This document shows, piece by piece, positions 17,070-25,216 of a stretch of 64,000 nucleotides of DNA. The stretch comes from JANOBD01 sp031411495 (GTDB taxonomy: Bacteria; Planctomycetota; Phycisphaerae; Tepidisphaerales; Tepidisphaeraceae), in NCBI GenBank assembly GCA_031411495.1, contig JANOBD010000175.1, positions 124,001 through 188,000 on the forward strand, in the 5' to 3' direction. The first letter of the stretch is position 1. Every line of letters begins with the position of its first letter. Under the pieces are notes generated by a model, which had not been told where the DNA came from, made no database searches, and was given only the letters and a program-made list of their open reading frames with translations. The position numbers and the translations under genes are program-made.

Positions 17070-19973
17070 ATGCGCCGACTTTCTTCCAGGCCGCTTCGCT
17101 CAGACGTTCGTCAACTCACTCGTTCGTCGACCCGACTGGTGGTCGATTCTCTCGAACGACGTCGGCTTTTATGTGGCTTGCCGCACAGCAAGCTGCTGCC
17201 TCCGCCGACGTGGAGCGATGCGATTGAAGCGCAGTACGCGTCGGCGCAGGAGGGCAGTCCCGAGGCGGTCAACATCGTCTGGACCAACCGCCTGATCTCG
17301 GACAACTTCGCGGCATTGGGGAGCGCTGCCAACGCCGGGCGCGCGGTTGTCGACGCCGTCATCACGTACTGGGAAAAGATCATCACCAGCTGGAACCGCG
17401 CGGACGGGACGACGACACTGCAGGTCAACATCACGATGACATCCGACTCGGGCTTCGGCGGCGCGGGCGGTCCGGCAAACACCGCCCCGGTCGACGGAAA
17501 GCCGCGCACCGGCTCGGTCACGATCAACCGGGGCGACGTCTTTGTTCCCAACAATGGCTGGCACCTCGATCCCGACCCGCTCGACTTCGCCGAGTACGAC
17601 GACACGATCGTCAATGCGTTTGCGGGATTGAACTCGTATGATCTGGGACCGGACCTCTTCTCTCTTGTATCGGCGGAACTCGCGCACGTTCTGGGGCTCA
17701 TCAGCGATCGGTCCAACAACGGCGCGGATTGGCAGGGCTATCGCCTGGAGAATTATATCACCAGCACCGGCATCCGCGACGATGCCGAGGGTGGAGGCAA
17801 CTACGGATTCTTCTACGCGTTCGATGGCCCCACCATCGACCATCTGTTGACCAGTTACAGCTCCGGCGACAAGACCAGCAGCAGCTGGGGCAATGCCATT
17901 CATTCCGCCGGCCGCGTGGCCGACATCAGCTTCGCCGGCAAGAACTGGCGCGGAAGCGAAGACACCGGAAACGCCTCCTACGGAGACGAGCGCACCCTGC
18001 CCAGCTACACCATGGCCCACATTCTCAAAGATGCGTACGGGTACTCGATTGTCTCCCCGGAGACCTTTGGCACCATGTATGTGATGCTGGACTCCTCCAC
18101 GGGCAACGTGATCGTCCGAGGCGGGGATGATCACCTGGGCTTTCCCAACTCCGACGATACGTTCTATGTCTCGGTGCAAGGCGCCGACCTGGTCATCTCC
18201 GTCGACATCCCCAACGATGTGCCGGGAACTTACTCGCAAAGCGGCGCCGGCGATTTCCCCGCCTGGACGACCCGCATCCCCATCTCGCAAGTCAATACTG
18301 TTAACGTCAATGCCAAGTCCGGCGATGACGACATCTACATCTATGGCATCCCCGACACCGTAAACGTTGTCGTAAACGGCGGCCCTGGAAATGATTTCAT
18401 TCAGATCGGGAACGGCGACATCGACGACACGGTCGCAGGAGTGCAAGGCAACGTCACGGTTAATGGCAGCGACGGGACGGACACCCTCAGCTATTTCGAC
18501 TTCTTTGACAACGCTGGCAGCGATACGTACCTCATCACCAGCTCAACGGTCCGCAAGGCGGCCCTGACCGGAATCCTCAGCTATGCGCCGGACGTCGAAC
18601 GCCTCGACGTGTCGGCCAATCCCCAGAGCAACAACTTCGACGTCAACTCCACGTCGGTCGCGACCAGCCTTTACCTCTTCGGCTACGACGGTGACGACCG
18701 CTTTACTTTCGATGTGGACTTCGACACGTTCATCGACGGCTTTGTTTCCTGCAGCGGCGGCACGGGCGCGGACCAGATCGACATCGATGACTCGGCCGAC
18801 ACGCTCAACGACGAATACCTCTTCGCCGCCAACCATTTCGAGAAAATCACGAGCGGCGCCGGCGTCGTCTACGCCTCGAGCTCTACCGAAGACATCGACG
18901 TCACGCTCAATGGCGCGAACAACACGATGAACATCCCGCAAATCAGCAGCTTTCTTTCCGTCACCGTTCGCGGCGGGAACGGAAATGATGTTTTTAGCTC
19001 CGGCAACGGCGACCTCGACAGCAACATGCTCGGCCCACTCCTCGTGTTCGGAGATGCCGGCTCCGACTCCCTCACCTTCGACGACACCGCCGCCAACTCC
19101 GGTACGAACACGGCCGCGCTGACGTCCATCTCCGTCCAGAAAGGCACGATGGCCAACTATGTCGTCTTCGGCACGATCGAATCCTGCGTCTACGACGGCT
19201 CTCAGAACGGCGATGTTCTCACCATGACCAGCGCCACCAACAGCTGGAGAATCAACGGCAACGGTGGCGCGGATGACATCGATATCGTCAGCGCCACCGC
19301 CGTCGTGACCGTTGTCAGCGGCGCCGGCAACGACACTCTTCAGGTCAACAGCGATGACTTGGGCACCGCATTCGTGCGGCTCAACCAAAACGAAACGCTC
19401 GCAAGGCTTGCCATTGGCACCGGCGGCGACCTCTTCCTGCAGACCTCCACCAATCAGCAGTTCCTCGAAGTCGTTACCAGCGTCGCGCTCAACGGCGAAC
19501 TCAACCTCGGCAATGCCTACTTCCTCCGGCGCGCCGGCGCTGCGAGCGTTGCCTATTACAACACGCGCCTAGTGAACGGCTACAACGGCGGAACGTGGTT
19601 CTCCAGCGTCGACCCTTCGATCACTTCCAGCCTGGCGGGGGGTCCGATTCCCAACGACACGCTGGGGATGTACGTCTTTAACGCGGCCCGTAGCTATGCA
19701 GGCCTGACCGCCAATGCCGGCGATCTGGGCATCGCCTATACCATCAACGGCGACATTAATCTCGACCGCGCCGTCAACTTCGACGACCTGCTTCCCCTGG
19801 CTCAGTCCTACGGCGCGACCACCAGCAAATACTGGTTCAATGGCGATTTCGACTACGACGGCGACGTCGATTTCGTCAACCTGCTCACCCTTGCGCAGCA
19901 GTACGGCAACACACTCTTACGGTCCGGCTCGCAGACCGATCGTCGCAATTTGCTAGATGAACTGACGCAGTGA
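17070..19973 (+). CDS. Large surface protein with degenerate metzincin site and C-terminal dockerin repeats
   Basis: A 967-residue protein with the planctomycetal N-terminal motif DSLERRRLLC at about residues 26-35. Residues 60-330 have the layout of a matrixin-like protease, but the zinc site reads SAELAHVLGLISD where an active enzyme would have xHExxHxxGxxHD. The first and third histidines are replaced, so it is probably catalytically dead. Residues 350-850 are Asp/Asn/Gly-rich repeats (for example GGPGNDFIQIGNGD, GGNGNDVFSSGNGD), resembling calcium-binding RTX-like units. Near the C-terminus come two dockerin-like loops (GDINLDRAVNFDDLL and GDFDYDGDVDFVNLL). A surface-binding rather than catalytic role is inferred. 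Translation may be gated by the hairpin just upstream. Confidence 0.82.
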   Translation: MRRLSSRPLRSDVRQLTRSSTRLVVDSLERRRLLCGLPHSKLLPPPTWSDAIEAQYASAQEGSPEAVNIVWTNRLISDNFAALGSAANAGRAVVDAVITYWEKIITSWNRADGTTTLQVNITMTSDSGFGGAGGPANTAPVDGKPRTGSVTINRGDVFVPNNGWHLDPDPLDFAEYDDTIVNAFAGLNSYDLGPDLFSLVSAELAHVLGLISDRSNNGADWQGYRLENYITSTGIRDDAEGGGNYGFFYAFDGPTIDHLLTSYSSGDKTSSSWGNAIHSAGRVADISFAGKNWRGSEDTGNASYGDERTLPSYTMAHILKDAYGYSIVSPETFGTMYVMLDSSTGNVIVRGGDDHLGFPNSDDTFYVSVQGADLVISVDIPNDVPGTYSQSGAGDFPAWTTRIPISQVNTVNVNAKSGDDDIYIYGIPDTVNVVVNGGPGNDFIQIGNGDIDDTVAGVQGNVTVNGSDGTDTLSYFDFFDNAGSDTYLITSSTVRKAALTGILSYAPDVERLDVSANPQSNNFDVNSTSVATSLYLFGYDGDDRFTFDVDFDTFIDGFVSCSGGTGADQIDIDDSADTLNDEYLFAANHFEKITSGAGVVYASSSTEDIDVTLNGANNTMNIPQISSFLSVTVRGGNGNDVFSSGNGDLDSNMLGPLLVFGDAGSDSLTFDDTAANSGTNTAALTSISVQKGTMANYVVFGTIESCVYDGSQNGDVLTMTSATNSWRINGNGGADDIDIVSATAVVTVVSGAGNDTLQVNSDDLGTAFVRLNQNETLARLAIGTGGDLFLQTSTNQQFLEVVTSVALNGELNLGNAYFLRRAGAASVAYYNTRLVNGYNGGTWFSSVDPSITSSLAGGPIPNDTLGMYVFNAARSYAGLTANAGDLGIAYTINGDINLDRAVNFDDLLPLAQSYGATTSKYWFNGDFDYDGDVDFVNLLTLAQQYGNTLLRSGSQTDRRNLLDELTQ

Positions 19974-20221
19974 CTGTCCCTGACGAGCGCGCTGACGAAC
20001 GGACTTCACCAATGCACCGTCGGTGTGGCGAACGCTCCACAGGCCGCTCGACGGTTTCATTTGTCGCCTCATCTTGTGACCCGTGATCGAACGGATCGAC
20101 ACAATACCGAACGCAATCCGTGGCGGAATCGCTCGCCAGTCTCGGTTTGCTGGTAGAACTGCCACTTTCCCTTCAACGAAGAGCTACTAGAATCCATCCA
20201 TCTGTCCAACCGGGATTTCTT

Positions 20222-21238
20222 ATGCATCGAATGATCGTGCGCGTGTTGCTCGTACTGGGCGCGTCCTTGATAAGCCTCGGCTGCGCCACCGACAAAAAGG
20301 TCATCGCCCAGGCCGCCGATTCGCACAAGCAACTCGACCCCGCCATCCTCAAGGATCCGCAGCTGGCGGACTACGTGCAGAAGGTCGGCGACCGCGTCGT
20401 GAAGAGTGCACGTCGGCTGATTCAGGACGGCTACGAAAAGGACCGCGTCTTCGCCGAGGACCCGCAGTGGATGTTCGACGAGGTGCAGTTCCACCTGGTC
20501 AACAGCGAGACGCTCAACGCGTTCACCACCGGCGGGACACACGTCTACCTCTACAGCGAGCTCTTCCGCACCGCCAAGACCGAGGACGAGTTTGCCGCCG
20601 TCGTGGCGCACGAGTTCTCGCACATCGTCGGCCGACACGTGGCCAAGGGGATGAACCGGCAGTACGCCATCATCGGCACGGCCGTCGCGGCGGGCGTCGG
20701 CGGGTATGCGCTGGGGGGCGACAACCGGGGCGAACTGGCGACGGCGCTGGGCGGCGGCGCGCTCGTCGCGGGACAGTTTGTCGGCATGGGATTCGGCCGC
20801 AAAGACGAGAACGAGGCCGACAAGTTCGGCTTCCAGTTCTACTGTGATGCCGGCTGGGATCCCGATCACTTCGGCGACTTTTTTCAGCAGATGGTCGACA
20901 AGGGAATGGACACGACGCCGGAACTGGCCAGCTCTCACCCGCTCCTGCGCGACCGCGTCGCCAACGCCAGGCGCCGCGCCGAAGAGTGGAAGCAGCAACA
21001 CCCGGACTGGCAGAAATACCTTAGAGATGACGTCGTCTCCCCGGCGCAGTTCCGCAAGCTGCAGGAACGCGCGCTCGCGGTCGGCAAGAGCGTGCCGAAC
21101 GACTCTTCGCTGAAAGCGGCGCTGCTCATGTTCGATTCGTTTCCCAGCTGCGTCGCGCCCAAGGACCAGAAACGTCAGGTCGAAGCCCGCAAGGAGCTCG
21201 GCGCGCTGCTGCAGGAACAGAAGACGAAAAAGAAGTGA
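20222..21238 (+). CDS. M48-family metalloprotease lipoprotein
   Basis: A 338-residue protein. The ATG at 20222 opens a lipoprotein signal, MHRMIVRVLLVLGASLISLGC, so the protein is probably anchored on the periplasmic face of a membrane. HEFSH at residues 130-134 (VVAHEFSHIVGRH) with the downstream ENEAD motif is the zinc site of M48 peptidases, relatives of BepA, LoiP and Oma1, which act in envelope protein quality control. A glycine-rich hydrophobic segment sits between them (GTAVAAGVGGYALGG). An upstream open frame from 20120 is rejected because it would bury the lipobox. The C-terminus is a Lys-rich coil. Confidence 0.9.
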   Translation: MHRMIVRVLLVLGASLISLGCATDKKVIAQAADSHKQLDPAILKDPQLADYVQKVGDRVVKSARRLIQDGYEKDRVFAEDPQWMFDEVQFHLVNSETLNAFTTGGTHVYLYSELFRTAKTEDEFAAVVAHEFSHIVGRHVAKGMNRQYAIIGTAVAAGVGGYALGGDNRGELATALGGGALVAGQFVGMGFGRKDENEADKFGFQFYCDAGWDPDHFGDFFQQMVDKGMDTTPELASSHPLLRDRVANARRRAEEWKQQHPDWQKYLRDDVVSPAQFRKLQERALAVGKSVPNDSSLKAALLMFDSFPSCVAPKDQKRQVEARKELGALLQEQKTKKK

Positions 21239-21250
21239 AATGCACGGCCA

Positions 21251-21339
21251 CCGATGACGCCGATGGACACGGATGAATGAGAAACGCGCGATGCGCTCGC
21301 ATCGCTTCGAATCTCCATCCGTGCAATCGGTGTCATCGG
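21251..21339. repeat. Palindromic repeat, CCGATGAC family
   Basis: CCGATGACGCCGATGG at 21251 and CACGGAT to 21274 pair with ATCCGTGCAATCGGTGTCATCGG at 21317-21339, with few mismatches. It lies between the M48 gene and the TauE/SafE gene. Only one copy is seen in the window. Confidence 0.75.
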
Positions 21340-21403
21340 CAGCGATTTCAAGATCGGCTTCATTGCGGCAACGTGTCTGCGTGCTGCTATCCTCGCCGTA
21401 CCC

Positions 21404-22210
21404 GTGAACGAACCGACCGCCTGGATCATCATCTGCTTCGCCGTCTTTCTCATCGGCCTGACCAAGAGCGGCCTGGGCGCGGGGATGGGGCTGATCGTCG
21501 TGCCGATCTGCACGATCGCGCTCGGGCACACATCCCGCGGATCTCAAGCCGCGCTCGGGCTGCTCCTGCCGCTGCTCATCGCGGGCGATCTGCTCTCGAT
21601 CTGGCAGTATCGGAAGCTCTTTCAGTTCAAACTCGTCAAGCCGCTGCTGATTCCCACCGCCTTCGGCATCGTGCTGGGCTCGCTGATCCTCTGGCTCATC
21701 CACGACCAGAAGAACCAGACGCTCGTGAGCGCGCTGATGCGTCTGGAGATCGGCCTCGAGTCCGTCGTCCTCGTTTCGCTCGCGTGGTGGCGCGCGTACC
21801 GCGGTGATGAGCACAATCTGCTCCCCGAGCCGATGCGCAGCCTCGTCACCGGCACGTTCACCGGCGTCAGCACCACGCTCGCCCACGCGGCCGGGCCGGT
21901 GGTGGCGATGTACCTCCTGCCGCTCAAGCCCGAGCGCCGCGCCTTCGTCGGCACGACGGCCCTCTTCTTCTTCATGGCCAACACCGCCAAGCTGCCGACG
22001 TATTATTTCGCCCGCCAGTTCGACCACGCCGAGCTCGGCTTCACCGCGCGGTTCCTGCCGTTCGTGGTGCTCGGCGCGCTGCTGGGCTTCTGGCTCGTCA
22101 AGCGATTTACGAATCAGGGGTACCTGAAGTTCGTCTACTGGGCGACGTTCGCGATTGGTGTGTATCTGGTCGTCGATGCGACGGTGACGTTGGTGCGGAT
22201 GGGCGGGTAA
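21404..22210 (+). CDS. TauE/SafE-family sulfite/organosulfonate exporter-like permease
   Basis: A 268-residue integral membrane protein with about eight hydrophobic helices. It carries the family pattern near the N-terminus (GLTKSGLGAGMGLIVVP) and its repeat in the second half (TGTFTGVSTTLAHAAGPVVA, FVGTTALFFF). Such permeases move sulfite, sulfonates or small organic anions. The GTG at 21404 is used; it places a short tail before the first helix. The sulfate importer genes lie 31 kb away, so no operon link can be claimed. Confidence 0.88.
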   Translation: MNEPTAWIIICFAVFLIGLTKSGLGAGMGLIVVPICTIALGHTSRGSQAALGLLLPLLIAGDLLSIWQYRKLFQFKLVKPLLIPTAFGIVLGSLILWLIHDQKNQTLVSALMRLEIGLESVVLVSLAWWRAYRGDEHNLLPEPMRSLVTGTFTGVSTTLAHAAGPVVAMYLLPLKPERRAFVGTTALFFFMANTAKLPTYYFARQFDHAELGFTARFLPFVVLGALLGFWLVKRFTNQGYLKFVYWATFAIGVYLVVDATVTLVRMGG

Positions 22211-22309
22211 TCGCCAGGTGCGGATGCGAGAGGATCGCGTGGTGCCGCGAAGATTGGCAGGGATGCGGGCGTATCCGGGTCGTGGCGCCCGGCAAGGGAC
22301 AAGGGATGA

Positions 22310-22990
22310 TTAGGTGATGCGACGCCCCTTAGACAGGTTGCAAGCGCGGCAAAGGATTTGGATGTTTTCGGCGTGGTCGCCGCCGCCCTTAATGAGTGGA
22401 ATGATGTGGTCAAAGTGCAGATCCGACCTCGCTCGACATCGGACACACGCGCCCCCGTCGCGCGACCAGACAAGCAGCTTTACGTCGTCGGGGATGGTAT
22501 GTCTGTTCGGTTTGCCGACACTTACACGCTCAAGCGCCTCGAAGTTGGCCACTTGTTCACGGAGACGTTGGAGCGCGACGTCCTCCTGAAAATGGCGGGC
22601 CTTCACTCGAAGAATAACTTCCTCGAACTCCGGTGTCCGCGGCGAACGGTCTGTTACATATAGTGCATCGCGAAACAGCCAGACTCGATTCTCCGAGCGT
22701 CGTCGTTCCCTTGACAAAGCGACTTCAAGATCATCTATGCAAAAGGGTGACTCCAAGGACTTGCGATATTCGTCGGCAGACAGGAATCGCATAAGCGGGA
22801 TGGTAACGGTCTTGGTGTCGTCGACTTTGATTTCGAACGACCACGTCGGACCGTCGTAGTGTGGGTTGTCATCCATCGCAGTAAGCGCGCCAACAACCAG
22901 CGGGCCGGCATCCTGCGGACAGGCTTTCAGGTCGTCCTCGACCAACACCCCCTCAACGCGCACAAATACTCGCCAGACTCGGATAGGCAT
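22310..22990 (-). CDS. HNH endonuclease domain protein
   Basis: A 226-residue protein. The C-terminal 60 residues form an HNH nuclease fold: WSRDGGACVRCRARSDL supplies the first CxxC pair, DHIIPLIKGGGDH the catalytic His and Asp, and NIQILCRACNLSKG the closing Asn and CxxC pair. The N-terminal 150 residues resemble no family known to me and may recognise DNA or a partner. The gene is single, with no adjacent methylase, terminase or phage gene, so its role (restriction, repair or domesticated nuclease) is open. The start ATG at 22990 lacks a strong ribosome-binding site. Confidence 0.85.
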   Translation of the reverse strand: MPIRVWRVFVRVEGVLVEDDLKACPQDAGPLVVGALTAMDDNPHYDGPTWSFEIKVDDTKTVTIPLMRFLSADEYRKSLESPFCIDDLEVALSRERRRSENRVWLFRDALYVTDRSPRTPEFEEVILRVKARHFQEDVALQRLREQVANFEALERVSVGKPNRHTIPDDVKLLVWSRDGGACVRCRARSDLHFDHIIPLIKGGGDHAENIQILCRACNLSKGRRIT

Positions 22991-23090
22991 TTGGTGTCAT
23001 CCCAAGTTTGCATCAGTCCTGTCCCTATTATGCAGGTGGAGCGGGCCGTCGAAAAGGGCGGGTGGTACAACTAAGTATTCTCAGCTATGC

Positions 23091-23194
23091 CGGGTGCCAC
23101 GGTTTGCGTACTCGCTAACCGTGGAACGCTTGCGAGCGTCTATTCGCGACTGCCAGCGTACCACGGCAACGGAGTACCGATGCCGTGGCACCCG
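23091..23194. repeat. Palindromic repeat, GGGTGCCACGG family
   Basis: CGGGTGCCACGG at 23091-23102 and CCGTGGCACCCG at 23183-23194 are perfect complements, with a further partly paired interior (GCTAACCGTGG and CCACGGCAACGG). It begins the long non-coding stretch that precedes the minisatellite. Confidence 0.75.
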
Positions 23195-23216
23195 ATGCAG
23201 CGTCCACCTCATCCCT

Positions 23217-23447
23217 CGCAACGTCGATCTCATGTTGCGCAACGTTCATCTCGCATCGCACAGCGCTTCGGTCGCCGCGCGCAACGTTTTGATGATCGAA
23301 CGCAACGTTTCGGTCGTCGCGCGCAACGTGTCGATGACCGCGCGCAACGTTTCGGTCGCCTAGCGCAACGTTTCGATGGCCGAGCGCAACGCTTCGGTCG
23401 TCGAGCGCAGCGTCTCGACGACCGCGCGCAACGCTTCGATCGTCGCG
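23217..23447. repeat. Minisatellite: eleven 21-bp tandem units
   Basis: Eleven contiguous units of exactly 21 bp, consensus CGCAACGTTTCGGTCGTCGC followed by G, fill 231 bases without indels. Because 21 is a multiple of three, several frames stay open and encode heptads such as RNVSVVA. The frame giving RNVxxxx is closed by a TAG inside unit seven, and no start or flanking protein-like sequence supports translation. There are no unique spacers, so this is not CRISPR. Confidence 0.92.
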
Positions 23448-23670
23448 CGGCGGGCGCGCTTCGCGGGCGGCGTCGGTCGCAGTGTCGGCGGCGCCGACTT
23501 TCCCGGACGAACTGTTTTTTGCCGCTTCGCCGCCCCGCGTCGCTGCGTCGGTTCGAAAATAATCTGTGCGGGTTGTAAAGGCGCGACCATGCCGCGCCGA
23601 TCGGTTTTCTGTCAACGGATTCTGGCGACGCGATCATCGCGTGATGGGCGCGGGCCGGAAAGGGCGAGGG

Positions 23671-23690
23671 GATCACGAGGAGTTGTGATC
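23671..23690 (+). promoter_or_regulatory. Small hairpin presenting the ribosome-binding site in its loop
   Basis: GATCAC at 23671-23676 pairs with GTGATC at 23685-23690, leaving an 8-base loop GAGGAGTT that contains the ribosome-binding site. The ATG at 23691 follows at once. The short stem may tune translation of the next gene. Confidence 0.4.
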
Positions 23691-23942
23691 ATGAGTGAAT
23701 TACCCGTCAGCAAGCTGGCGAAGATCGGTTACTGCGAGGCACGCACCGCGCCATGGGCGACGAATGCCGTCGCCATCGGCACGACCACCACCGCCGTCAC
23801 CGACTTCACCACCAAGACCACCGCCGCCCGCGCTGCGTACAACGCGCAGCAGGCGGCATTCAACGCGGCCAAGGCCGCCACCAACACCTACCACCTCGCC
23901 GTGCGGGCGATGGCGACCGCGGCGCAGGACATCATCGACTAG
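23691..23942 (+). CDS. N-terminal half of a split fibronectin-III-like protein
   Basis: An 83-residue Ala/Thr-rich helical segment (MSELPVSKLAKIGYCEART, then TTKTTAARAAYNAQQAAFNA). A GAGGAG ribosome-binding site lies 8 bases before the ATG. It ends at TAG (23940-23942), and the same frame continues without any gap into the following fibronectin-like half. From memory of similar planctomycetal proteins, the two halves normally form one chain, with a helical N-terminus followed by a beta-sandwich. This is recall, not a search. The possibilities are a nonsense mutation (pseudogene), programmed readthrough or a sequencing error. Confidence 0.6.
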   Translation: MSELPVSKLAKIGYCEARTAPWATNAVAIGTTTTAVTDFTTKTTAARAAYNAQQAAFNAAKAATNTYHLAVRAMATAAQDIID

Positions 23943-24365
23943 GTGCGCGTGAAGGCGAGCACCGCGGGCGAGAGCGTCTACTCGCTCGCACAGGTCACGC
24001 CGCCGGCCACCCCGACGAACATCGGACCGCTCGGCAAGCCGAGCGGCTTCACCTGTGAACTGGGCACGACCGGCGCGCTCAATCTCACGTGGAAGAACAC
24101 CAACCCGCGCGGCGCGACCGGCGCGGTCTACCAGATCTGGCGACGCATCGGCGGCGTCGGCGAGTTCACCTACCTCGGCGGGGTGGGCTCGAAGAAGTTC
24201 ACGGACACCACCGTGCCCGTGAGCTCGACGCAGGTGCAATACCAGATCCAGGCCGTCCGCTCGACGAGCATGGGCGAGTTCGCGCTCTTCATCGTGAACT
24301 TCGGTTCCGATACGGGCGCGACGACGACCGTCGTCGAAGGCACGCCGGCGAAGATCGCGGCGTGA
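23943..24365 (+). CDS. C-terminal half of the split protein, fibronectin type III-like domain
   Basis: About 140 residues in the same frame as the preceding half and starting directly after its TAG codon. GTG at 23943 or 23949 could initiate, but neither has a ribosome-binding site. A Pro-rich linker (LAQVTPPATPTNIG) leads into a fibronectin III-like beta-sandwich (LNLTWKNTNPRGATG, YQIWRRIGG, FTYLGGVGSKKFTDTTVP, VQYQIQAVRS). Codon use and domain integrity look intact, which argues that loss of the stop-free frame is recent or that the stop is read through. It is followed by two strong hairpins before the convergent reductase gene. Confidence 0.6.
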   Translation: MRVKASTAGESVYSLAQVTPPATPTNIGPLGKPSGFTCELGTTGALNLTWKNTNPRGATGAVYQIWRRIGGVGEFTYLGGVGSKKFTDTTVPVSSTQVQYQIQAVRSTSMGEFALFIVNFGSDTGATTTVVEGTPAKIAA

Positions 24366-24392
24366 GGCTTCGGAAAACGCAATTCGGTCGCA

Positions 24393-24430
24393 CCACCCCC
24401 GGGGGGATGGCTCGGAACACCCGGGGGTGG
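24393..24430. terminator. GC-rich hairpin after the fibronectin-like gene
   Basis: CCACCCCCGGG at 24393-24403 pairs with CCCGGGGGTGG at 24420-24430. It lies 28 bases after the stop codon and has no T-tract, so it may terminate weakly or stabilise the 3' end. Confidence 0.5.
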
Positions 24431-24458
24431 AGTCGACTCGAATGAACAACGATCAACG

Positions 24459-24490
24459 AATCGACGCGCATCGGAGGATGCGCGTCGATT
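24459..24490. terminator. Second hairpin between convergent genes
   Basis: AATCGACGCGCAT at 24459-24471 pairs perfectly with ATGCGCGTCGATT at 24478-24490, with a 6-base loop. It lies between the fibronectin-like gene and the convergent FMN reductase gene and is a plausible bidirectional terminator without a T-tract. Confidence 0.5.
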
Positions 24491-24526
24491 CGCGTCGTGG
24501 CGTTGGGCGGAGAAAGCGCGAGTCGA

Positions 24527-25084
24527 TCATCCGTGCGTCTTGATGGCTTCCGCGAACTTCGCGAAGCCGACGCACTGTTCATCCAATCGCCTGGCGAGGT
24601 CGGCATCGGTCAATTGTCCGCTCGCGTCCAGCTTGCCGTGAACGCCGGGGATGAAGACGCGCGGCGGGTACGGGTGGGCGTTGCGGTATCCGAAGATCAT
24701 CTGGAGCTGTTCGACGGCGCGCAGCCCGCCCCAGAGCCCGGCCGCTTCGCCGACGAATGCGACGGGCTTGTGTTCGAAGCTCTCGGGGAACTTGAGCATG
24801 TCGATGAAGTACTTCAGCACGCCGGGGAAGCTGCCATTGTATTCGGGCACGACCACGTGCAGGCCGCACGCGTCGAGCACGCGCTGCTGGATCTCCTTCA
24901 CCGCCTGCGGCTTGGTGGCGTAGCTGGACGGGTGAAACGTCTCGGGCGGGAGCGATTCGAGCAAGAAGATTTCGCACGCGATGCCGGCCTTGCGATAGGA
25001 AGATTCCAGGAGCTTGGCGATGCGCAGCGCGTTGGAGCCGGGACGGTTCGTGCCGCTGATGATGAGGATGGATCGGTCTGGCAT
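24527..25084 (-). CDS. NADPH-dependent FMN reductase family protein
   Basis: A 185-residue flavodoxin-fold protein starting MPDRSILIISGTNRPGSNA; the SGTNRPGSN loop binds the FMN phosphate. PEYNGSFPGVLKYFIDML is the second FMN-binding signature of the NADPH-dependent FMN reductase and chromate/azo/quinone reductase group. Likely a cytosolic two-electron reductase of flavin, quinones or metals. A longer frame from 25123 is rejected because the extra 13 residues precede the first beta strand and look non-native. The gene converges with the fibronectin-like locus. Confidence 0.88.
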   Translation of the reverse strand: MPDRSILIISGTNRPGSNALRIAKLLESSYRKAGIACEIFLLESLPPETFHPSSYATKPQAVKEIQQRVLDACGLHVVVPEYNGSFPGVLKYFIDMLKFPESFEHKPVAFVGEAAGLWGGLRAVEQLQMIFGYRNAHPYPPRVFIPGVHGKLDASGQLTDADLARRLDEQCVGFAKFAEAIKTHG

Positions 25085-25158
25085 AGGCTGCGAACAATAG
25101 CTTGCGGCGTTCGAAGACTCCAACCCGGATGGTGAGCGCGCAACGTTAGGGAAGCGCG

Positions 25159-25216
25159 GTGTAGCCGCGGAGCCTGCTCCGCGATAGGAAATCTTTCGCA
25201 GGCGACGTGGCTACAC
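25159..25216. repeat. Palindromic repeat, GTGTAGCC family (copy 1), overlapping a stop codon
   Basis: GTGTAGCC at 25159-25166 pairs with GGCTACAC at 25209-25216, with an inner GCGGAGC/GCTCCGC pair (25167-25182). The right end supplies the last codon and the TAG stop (25211-25213) of the membrane protein gene to its right. Confidence 0.75.

Noticed and set aside
23217..23447. CRISPR array
   Set aside because: Units are contiguous 21-mers without spacers and no cas gene is present.
22866..23942. Heptad-repeat protein genes across the minisatellite on both strands
   Set aside because: All frames stay open because the unit is a multiple of three; no start site or flanking domain supports any of them, and one frame has an internal stop.
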